From positions 186,001-250,000 of the forward strand of contig CAVQVG010000013.1 in NCBI GenBank assembly GCA_963717125.1: a stretch of 64,000 nucleotides of DNA, in the 5' to 3' direction. Below are positions 58,751-64,000 of this stretch, one piece after another. Made by a program: the position numbers and the translations under genes. The notes under the pieces were generated by a model. The model was not told the origin of the DNA, ran no database searches, and worked only from the letters and a program-made list of their open reading frames with translations. How positions within the stretch are numbered: position 1 is the stretch's first letter; every line of letters begins with the position of its first letter. Source of the stretch: RYN-230 sp963717125. GTDB lineage: Bacteria; Actinomycetota; Actinomycetes; Streptosporangiales; Streptosporangiaceae.

Positions 58751-60334
58751 CTAGCTTCTGCGCACCGCCTGGCCTGGTGTCTCGCCGGTGAGCTGGCCGT
58801 CGCGGAGCGCGAACCGGCCGTTGACCAGCACGTGGTGGATGCCGGTGGCGGGCCGCCTCGGGTGGGTGTAGTCAGCCTGGTCAGCCACGGTCGCGGGGTT
58901 CACGATGGCCACGTCCGCGTGGCTGCCCGGGCGGAGCAGACCGCGGCCGGCCAGGCCGAACCGGCGGGCCGCGTGCCCGGCCAGGTGCACCGCGGCCTGC
59001 CCCCAGGTCCAGTCGCCCAGCTCCCGGGTGTGCCGGCCGAGCAGCCGGGCGAACGCGCCCCAGCCGCGCGGGTGCGGCCAGCGGCCGAGCAGGATCCCGT
59101 CCGAGCCGGCCAGGTGCGCCTCGTGCCGCAGCAGGGCACGCAGGTCCGACTCCGTGTTGGTCGGCGGCTGGGCGAACACGCAGCCGACCGCGAGATCGCT
59201 CGCGGTGAGCAGCTCGCAGACCAGCTCCCCGGCGGGCAGGCCGGCCGTGTCGGCCGCCTCGGTCAGCGCCACCCCCTCGGCCCAGGACCACTCGGCCGCG
59301 CCGACATAGGCCAGCGTGATGCGGTCCAGCACACCGCCGATGCCCGGGAACCAGTCCCGGGCCAGCCGCTGTCTGGTGGCCGGCTGGCCCAGCCGCCGCA
59401 GCGTGGCTTCCGGGCCGCCCGCCTGCAGCTCGCCGGGCAGAGCCAGCATCCCGAGGATGGTGCTGCCGCGCAGGTAGGGGTAGGAGTCGAAGGTCACGTC
59501 CAGGCCGCTGGCGCGGGCCTCGTCGAGCAGCCCGGTGAGCATGCCGGCCGGCCCGTGATAGTGCGAGACATGCCCGGCCACCCCGGCCCGGCGGACGATC
59601 TCCGTCAGCTCGCGCATGCCGCGCCAGGCGTCCGCCTCGTACCCGCGCAGGTGGCTCACGTACACCGCGCCGGCCTCGGCCACCGGGGCGCACAGCGCGG
59701 CCAGCTCGGCGGCGTCGGCGAACCTTCCCGGCTGGTATTCGAGTCCAGTGGACAGCCCGGCCGCGCCGTCGGCCAGCGCCTGCTCGACCAGGTTCCGCAT
59801 CGCGGTGAGTTGCGGGGGGCGGGCGGGCGCGCCGGAGAAGCCCAGCACCTCGGCCCGGATAGTGCCGGCCGGGGCCAGGTAAGCCACGTTCAGCGCCGTT
59901 CTTCCGTCGTAGTGCGCCAGCAGATCGGCGGCCCCGCAGCCGCCGGCCAGCGCGGCCGGGCAGGGGCCGTTCACCGCGCCGAAGTACTGGCTCACCGCCG
60001 TGATCGTGTGCGCCGAGGCCGGCGCGTAGGACAGCCCGTCCTGGCCCATCAGCACCGTGGTGATGCCCTGGCGCAGCGCGGCCAGCTGCGCGTCGGGTGT
60101 GTCGGCCAGCCCGTCGGCGTGGGTGTGCGCGTCGATGAACCCGGGCATCAGGTAGCGGCCGGTCACGTCCAGCTCGGCCGCCGCGGTAGCGCCGGCCCCG
60201 GCCAGGCGGCCCACCGCGGCGACCCGGTCGCCGGTGACGGCGAGGTCGGCCCGGAACGGCGGCCCGCCGGCGCCGTCCACCACCCACCCGCCGCGCAGCA
60301 GCAGGTCGAATCCGGTGTTACTGGTAGAGGCCAT
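58751..60334 (-). CDS. D-aminoacylase-like amidohydrolase (N-acyl-D-amino-acid deacylase family), 527 aa
   Basis: Amidohydrolase fold with the metal-binding His70 and His72 in GFIDAHTHAD. A second-shell block AAGLSTGLEYQPG is followed by VYVSHLRGYE and AGHVSHYHG (further metal His) and a C-terminal SDGILLGRWPHPRGWGAFARLLGRH with the catalytic Asp. The last part (GLLRPGSHADVAIVNPATV) is the usual return strand of the small beta domain. These enzymes remove acyl groups from D-amino acids or related amides. Its 3' end is convergent with the kinase. Beside an amino-sugar and oligopeptide importer, a muropeptide- or lactyl-amide-type substrate is a reasonable guess. Confidence 0.88.
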   Translation of the reverse strand: MASTSNTGFDLLLRGGWVVDGAGGPPFRADLAVTGDRVAAVGRLAGAGATAAAELDVTGRYLMPGFIDAHTHADGLADTPDAQLAALRQGITTVLMGQDGLSYAPASAHTITAVSQYFGAVNGPCPAALAGGCGAADLLAHYDGRTALNVAYLAPAGTIRAEVLGFSGAPARPPQLTAMRNLVEQALADGAAGLSTGLEYQPGRFADAAELAALCAPVAEAGAVYVSHLRGYEADAWRGMRELTEIVRRAGVAGHVSHYHGPAGMLTGLLDEARASGLDVTFDSYPYLRGSTILGMLALPGELQAGGPEATLRRLGQPATRQRLARDWFPGIGGVLDRITLAYVGAAEWSWAEGVALTEAADTAGLPAGELVCELLTASDLAVGCVFAQPPTNTESDLRALLRHEAHLAGSDGILLGRWPHPRGWGAFARLLGRHTRELGDWTWGQAAVHLAGHAARRFGLAGRGLLRPGSHADVAIVNPATVADQADYTHPRRPATGIHHVLVNGRFALRDGQLTGETPGQAVRRS

Positions 60335-61046
60335 CCAGCCAAGACTGCCAGGCGAGCTGGCTCTTGTCCTTGTCCACGTCGGCCGCGAATAGATGGTGGC
60401 TGAGCCCGACCGGCATGCCGAACGCGTTCCGCCCGAAGAACCGGTACAGGCCGTCGGCGCTGCGCACGCCGATGAAGCTCGGCGTGGCGTAGTCCACCAC
60501 CGCGTCCACCGGGTCGAGGCCGGGCGGCGTCAGCCGCACCTGCTCGCCGGGCGCGCTGGCCGCGGTCAGCCCGAGCTCGGCGCGGAGCGTGTCGAAGGCG
60601 CCCTTGTCCTTGGCCGCCTCCGGTCCTTCGGCGGCGATGTAGGTCGGCCGCTGGCCCGCGAAGTAGCGCAGGTACTGGCCCAGCGTGTGCAGGTAGAAGT
60701 CGGTGTGCTGGTCGGCCGCGTCGTACTGGTTGTCCCAGTCGTCGGTGAACACGCCGCTGTGCACGTAACGCAGCAGCACGGTGCCGCCGTCTTTCGCCTC
60801 GATGAGGTATTCCAGGGCGTTCATCACCTGGCCGTCCGGGCCTTCGGCGCGCACGGCCAGGTGCCGCGGCGGGTCGAACGCGGTCACCGTGTGCCCGGCC
60901 CAGACCTCGCCGACCCGGCTCGGCGCGCCCTCGGCGACCGGGAACATCCACGCGGCGGTGCCGTCGCCGGTGGCGACCGCCTGCCAGACCTGCTCGGGGG
61001 TGGCCAGCAGCTCAACTTCGCGCCGGATCTCGAATTCGCGTGCCAT
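60318..61046 (-). CDS. SRPBCC/AHSA1-like protein, 242 aa
   Basis: SRPBCC domain in the first 150 residues: EIRREVELLATPEQVWQAVATGDGTAAWMFP, VGEVWAGHTVTAFDPPRHLAVRAEGP and LEYLIEAKDGGTVLLRYVHSG. The extra C-terminal 90 residues repeat part of an SRPBCC-like layout (VDAVVDYATPSFIGVRSADGLYRFFGR), as in double-domain AHSA1-like proteins. It overlaps the amidohydrolase start by 17 bp and follows the ArsR-type gene by 2 bp. The three are therefore one operon. ArsR plus AHSA1-like pairs are common in actinobacteria; the ligand is unknown. Confidence 0.85.
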   Translation of the reverse strand: MAREFEIRREVELLATPEQVWQAVATGDGTAAWMFPVAEGAPSRVGEVWAGHTVTAFDPPRHLAVRAEGPDGQVMNALEYLIEAKDGGTVLLRYVHSGVFTDDWDNQYDAADQHTDFYLHTLGQYLRYFAGQRPTYIAAEGPEAAKDKGAFDTLRAELGLTAASAPGEQVRLTPPGLDPVDAVVDYATPSFIGVRSADGLYRFFGRNAFGMPVGLSHHLFAADVDKDKSQLAWQSWLDGLYQ

Positions 61047-61048
61047 GA

Positions 61049-61750
61049 CTACTCCTGTCGTTGCTGTGTGTCGCTCGGCTGCTGTGTGCTGCTCGGTGGC
61101 AGTGTGCTGCCCGGCTGATGTGTGCTGCCCGGTGGCTGTATGCGGCCCGGATGGCGGGTGATGCTGGGGTGCAGCGCGACCACCAGCCGGTGCGCGCGTC
61201 CGCCCGGCGCATCCTGGTGGTGGTAGCGGGCGGCCAGGTCCTTGATCGCTTCGCTCAGTTCCCGGGCGAACTCGGCCCGGTCCGCGGCCGAGGCGAAGTG
61301 GATCTCGCTGTCGATGGCGAACGTCGCCACCGGCTGCCCGGCCGCCCGGGCCCGGGTGATCAGCTCACCGACCTCACGCACCAGCCGGGCGGCCAGGGCG
61401 AGCAGCCACCAGGCGGACAGCTGGTCCGGGGACCGGCCCGGGTCCGGGGCCACCGTGGCCAGCGCGGCTGGTGAGATTACGTACGAGGCGGCGGTGGCGC
61501 GGAGCACGCGTTCGGTGCAGTTGCCCCGCTTGCGCTCCTCGACCAGTTCGATCAGGCCGTGCCGCTCCAGCGCGCGCAGGTGGTAGTTGATCTTCTGCCG
61601 GGCCAGCCCGGTGCGTGCGGCCAGGGTGGTGGCTGAGCCTGGTTCGGCCAGCGCAGCCAGCAACCGGGCCCGCATCGGGTCCAGCGATACCTCGGCCGCC
61701 GCCGGATCCTCGATCACCGCCACCGAATCGATGGCCGGATGGTCAATCAC
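61049..61750 (-). CDS. ArsR-type winged-helix transcriptional regulator, 233 aa
   Basis: N-terminal winged helix: DPMRARLLAALAEPGSATTLAARTGLARQKINYHLRALERHGLIELVEERKRGNCTER, read in segments. The helical middle (residues about 95-185) resembles the extended HTH_20/ArsR proteins that partner SRPBCC genes. No metal-binding cysteines are visible. The C-terminal 30 residues are low-complexity QPPGSTHQPGST-type repeats coded by short GC-rich DNA repeats (61062-61140). It is the first gene of the operon with the SRPBCC and amidohydrolase genes and probably controls it. Its start overlaps the open end of the IS4 transposase frame by 8 bp. Confidence 0.85.
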   Translation of the reverse strand: MIDHPAIDSVAVIEDPAAAEVSLDPMRARLLAALAEPGSATTLAARTGLARQKINYHLRALERHGLIELVEERKRGNCTERVLRATAASYVISPAALATVAPDPGRSPDQLSAWWLLALAARLVREVGELITRARAAGQPVATFAIDSEIHFASAADRAEFARELSEAIKDLAARYHHQDAPGGRAHRLVVALHPSITRHPGRIQPPGSTHQPGSTLPPSSTQQPSDTQQRQE

Positions 61751-63365
61751 CGCACCACCGACTCGATCCCTGCCTGGTCCTTCGCCATGCCGCCATCCTG
61801 CTACCGACGATTTTTCTTGTCAAGACACTCAAACTCTTCGGTGAGGTTGACAGCGCGGTGCATTGTGCCGCTGGTTGCTGGGTGGGGAGTTGTTTGTGTG
61901 GGTTGTGTGGTGGGCTGGCTGGGGGGTGGATGGTGAGTGTCCAGGTGGCGTGCTGGGTTAGGGGGCCGTGTTTGCGGGCTTCGGTGCAGGATCGGTAGGC
62001 GGAGGTGTGCCTGGCGACGGCGCGGGCGCGGATCCGGCCGGGGCGGGCGGGGACGAGCTGGCGGGTGCTGGTGATGGTGGTCTGGATCTCGCAGAGGGCC
62101 TGGCGGGGGTGGGTGCGTGCGGTGGCCAGGGTGCGGCGGGTGGCGTGCAGGGTGGTGGTGAAACTGATCCTGTCGGGGTCGAGGCCGCTGGCGGCAGCGG
62201 CCAGGCACATGATGGTGCGGATGGCCTGGTAGAGGATCAGGTAGGCCCAGAGTTCCTGGTAGACCAGGGTGGGTGTTTTGGGGCGGAGGATGCGGCCGGG
62301 GCCGCGCAGGTAGGTCTTGAATTCCCGGAAGCCGGTCTCGATGGCCCACCGCTGGGCGTACCCGTCGGCCAGGGCGCGGGCGGGTGCGGCGGCAGGGCCG
62401 AGCAGGGTGGTGATCAGCCGGTAGGGCTCGGTGCGCGTGCTGCCGTCTGCTGCGGTGAGGGTGAGGGTGAATTCGATGACCCGTGCTGGTGTCCCGGTGG
62501 CGGGCAGGGGGTTGCCGGGTGGCTGACGGCCGCGCCTGCGGCGCATGGAGTCGCGGTGTGAGCGCCGCTGGCCTTCTTTGGGGGTAGCCAGGATCGTCAG
62601 GTAGGACCCGTCGGGCAGCGTGCGCACGACGGGCAGGTGCAGGTTGCCCTTGACCCGCCAGCACAGATGCGCTCTGGTGGCGACGGCGGCCCGCCACAGC
62701 CGGTAGCTGTAAAACCCGCGGTCGGCCAGCAGCAGCATGCCTGGCCGCAGTGCGCCTAGCAGGCTGGCGGCCAGGGCACGCTCGCCTTGGGTGCGTGGCC
62801 CGGGCGCGGCGGCCAGCAGCGCCCGGGTCCCGCACGCGATCAGCGTGACCAGCCGGACCTGCGGGAAGGCCGCCGCGCGCTGGCGGCCGAGCGCGGCGAT
62901 ATTCTCCGGGCTCGCCGCCGCGTGCAGGGTCGTGGCGTCCCAGGCGACCGCCAGCAGCCCGCAAATATGCGACCACGGCTCGGTCCCCGGTGACAGCGCC
63001 GCGGCTAACCGGGCGAACAGCTGCTCAAACGGGGCGGCGCCCAGGCGGCGCCGCAGCCGCGACAGTGCGGTGGCCGACGGGAAGCCCCAGCCCGCCGCGC
63101 GCAGCGGCGCCTCCAGGCCGCTGAGAATCTCCCGGATCACCGGGTCGTAGCCCAGATGGCTGAACAGGCACAAGCCGAGCACGAAATACATCCCGAACCG
63201 GGCCGGCAGCAACCGGAACCGCTGCTGCACCGCACCACAGCCGGCGAGCACCTCATCGACCAGGGCCGGCGGCACATACCGGGTCAGCACCCCGATCCCG
63301 GCACGGCCCAGTACCCGGCCCGTAGTGGAACGCCAACCGGAATCCATGGCAGCATGTACAGCCAA
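61743..63365 (-). CDS. IS4-family transposase, 540 aa, reading out through the left inverted repeat
   Basis: The DDE transposase core is present: LLAVAWDATTLHAA (first Asp), LLLADRGFYSYRLWR (second Asp, DRGF), and the YREK-like block in YAQRWAIETGFREFKTYL (Glu in ETGFREFK). An N-terminal IS4 transposase domain (FGMYFVLGLCLFSHLGYDPVIREIL, VLRR-like) precedes it. I use TTG 63365, with GAGGAG five bases upstream. The frame has no stop within the element. It passes the left inverted repeat and continues 37 codons into the neighbouring DNA to 61743. Either the native stop was lost or the element relies on outside stops. Confidence 0.9.
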   Translation of the reverse strand: MAVHAAMDSGWRSTTGRVLGRAGIGVLTRYVPPALVDEVLAGCGAVQQRFRLLPARFGMYFVLGLCLFSHLGYDPVIREILSGLEAPLRAAGWGFPSATALSRLRRRLGAAPFEQLFARLAAALSPGTEPWSHICGLLAVAWDATTLHAAASPENIAALGRQRAAAFPQVRLVTLIACGTRALLAAAPGPRTQGERALAASLLGALRPGMLLLADRGFYSYRLWRAAVATRAHLCWRVKGNLHLPVVRTLPDGSYLTILATPKEGQRRSHRDSMRRRRGRQPPGNPLPATGTPARVIEFTLTLTAADGSTRTEPYRLITTLLGPAAAPARALADGYAQRWAIETGFREFKTYLRGPGRILRPKTPTLVYQELWAYLILYQAIRTIMCLAAAASGLDPDRISFTTTLHATRRTLATARTHPRQALCEIQTTITSTRQLVPARPGRIRARAVARHTSAYRSCTEARKHGPLTQHATWTLTIHPPASPPHNPHKQLPTQQPAAQCTALSTSPKSLSVLTRKIVGSRMAAWRRTRQGSSRWCGD

Positions 63366-63538
63366 CGAAGCTCCTCGCCAGACGGATGATCTTGAGCAAT
63401 CACCTGTCCTAGCGGGAGCTTCGTCTCATTTCACCCCACCACGCCGCCCAGCACCCCAATCGTGAACCTCAGCCCGCCACCAGCCACGGGCCCTTAAGTT
63501 CATGGCATTGTCACCGGCGAGGCACAATGCACCGCACT
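61852..63538. mobile_element. IS4-family insertion sequence, about 1.69 kb, with 18-bp inverted repeats
   Basis: Left end 61852-61869 reads AGCGCGGTGCATTGTGCC. The right end, read on the minus strand from 63538 to 63521, is AGTGCGGTGCATTGTGCC, one base different. The repeats frame the transposase gene. Homology between the two ends stops outside these positions. I see no clear target-site duplication, so the flanks may have changed after insertion. Confidence 0.82.
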
Positions 63539-63587
63539 CCTGAAGTGGCGGCTTGGGGAGGCGGCGTGGGGCGGTTCCGAACGGATT

Positions 63588-64000
63588 TCAGGCGGTGAGG
63601 CCGAAGTCGGGTAGGCACTCGGCCAGGCCGGTGATCTCCACGTCGGTGGTGCGGTGCGCCTGCCAGCGCGCCCGGTCCAGCCGCAGCCGTTGCTGCGTGG
63701 CGGGCTTGCCGCGCATGACCTGGCGTTCGACGCCGTCGAGGGCATAACCGAGCTTCCGCGACACACCGAGGGACGCGGCGTTGTCGGTGAACGCGCTCGA
63801 GGCGGCGTACTCCGCGCCCAGGCCGGCGAAGGCCAGGTGCAGCACGGCCGCGCGCATCTCGGTGCCGATGCCCTGGCGGTGGTAGCGCTGGCCCAGCCAG
63901 GACCCGGTGCGCACCTCACGCAGCACGGCGAAGTCAGACCCGGACAGGCCCTGCATACCCGCGATCGCCCCGCCGACGTCGACGACCAGGTTGAGCGTCC
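63588..64000 (-). CDS. GNAT family acetyltransferase, C-terminal part (5' end outside window)
   Basis: The frame is open to the window edge, so the start lies beyond 64000. The visible 137 residues contain the RimJ/RimL-type features GSWLGQRYHRQGIGTEMRAAVLHLAF (acetyl-CoA loop QGIGTE), then SSAFTDNAASLGVSRKLGY with the conserved Asn, and the final RARWQ helix. The fold and length match alanine/serine N-acetyltransferase-like enzymes. It starts just outside the IS4 right end. The acceptor is unknown. Confidence 0.85.
   Translation of the reverse strand, partial: TLNLVVDVGGAIAGMQGLSGSDFAVLREVRTGSWLGQRYHRQGIGTEMRAAVLHLAFAGLGAEYAASSAFTDNAASLGVSRKLGYALDGVERQVMRGKPATQQRLRLDRARWQAHRTTDVEITGLAECLPDFGLTA

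Noticed and set aside
58832..60403. A 523-codon plus-strand frame opposite the amidohydrolase
   Set aside because: Antisense shadow with repetitive Gly/Arg/Gln composition; the minus-strand protein has metal-binding motifs.
9..64000. A complete specialised-metabolite gene cluster
   Set aside because: A SARP regulator and tailoring-type enzymes are present, but no polyketide synthase, peptide synthetase, terpene synthase or RiPP precursor is seen.

Overview
The window is very GC-rich DNA from an actinobacterium, probably a filamentous soil type (Streptosporangiales or Streptomyces-like). The evidence is family content: a SARP/BTAD regulator, a MalT-type LuxR regulator, a mycothiol-dependent maleylpyruvate isomerase-like protein, a ROK regulator, many GTG starts, and many 4-bp ATGA/GTGA overlaps between genes. 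A species cannot be named from the sequence.

Layout. 1-4.8 kb: a MacB/FtsX-type ABC exporter (two permeases, one ATPase with an AbrB-like tail). 4.8-9.1 kb (minus): 4-oxalocrotonate tautomerase-like protein, SARP regulator, and an unusual alpha/beta-hydrolase fused to a glycosyltransferase. 9.2-17.6 kb: an envelope or glycolipid locus with a CDP-alcohol phosphatidyltransferase/sulfatase-like fusion, a UPF0104-type membrane protein, acyltransferase, two methyltransferases, a GT4 glycosyltransferase and an SRPBCC protein. 17.8-19.8 kb: a large membrane protein of unknown function. 20.1-25.4 kb: divergent tRNA-Pro(TGG) and tRNA-Gly(TCC), followed by an island built on repeated 3' fragments of the tRNA-Gly gene. 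It contains two toxin-antitoxin modules, an integrase remnant and an ISL3 transposase remnant. 25.6-36.4 kb: mixed genes, including a formylglycine-generating enzyme, a large LuxR regulator, a CDF metal exporter, a frameshifted sugar porter and a membrane glycosyltransferase. 36.4-43.4 kb: unknown genes mixed with internally deleted gene remnants.

43.4-61.7 kb is the most coherent part. A divergent promoter with a perfect 23-bp ROK-type palindrome (49298-49320) separates a PfkB kinase, GH4 hydrolase, ROK regulator and polysaccharide deacetylase on the minus strand from a ROK kinase, an oligopeptide-type ABC importer (binding protein, two permeases, two ATPases), a second GH4 hydrolase and a BadF-type sugar kinase on the plus strand. 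A D-aminoacylase-like amidohydrolase, an SRPBCC protein and an ArsR-type regulator converge on its end. I infer uptake and breakdown of an amino-sugar glycoside or muropeptide-like compound. An IS4-family element with 18-bp inverted repeats (61852-63538) and a partial acetyltransferase close the window.

Two themes recur. Several genes survive only as N-terminal plus C-terminal stubs with the middle deleted (23.5, 36.5, 40.8 and 43.1 kb). Several genes carry apparent single-base frameshifts (32.87, about 50.06 and 51.59 kb, possibly 53.39 kb), which may be real decay or sequence errors.
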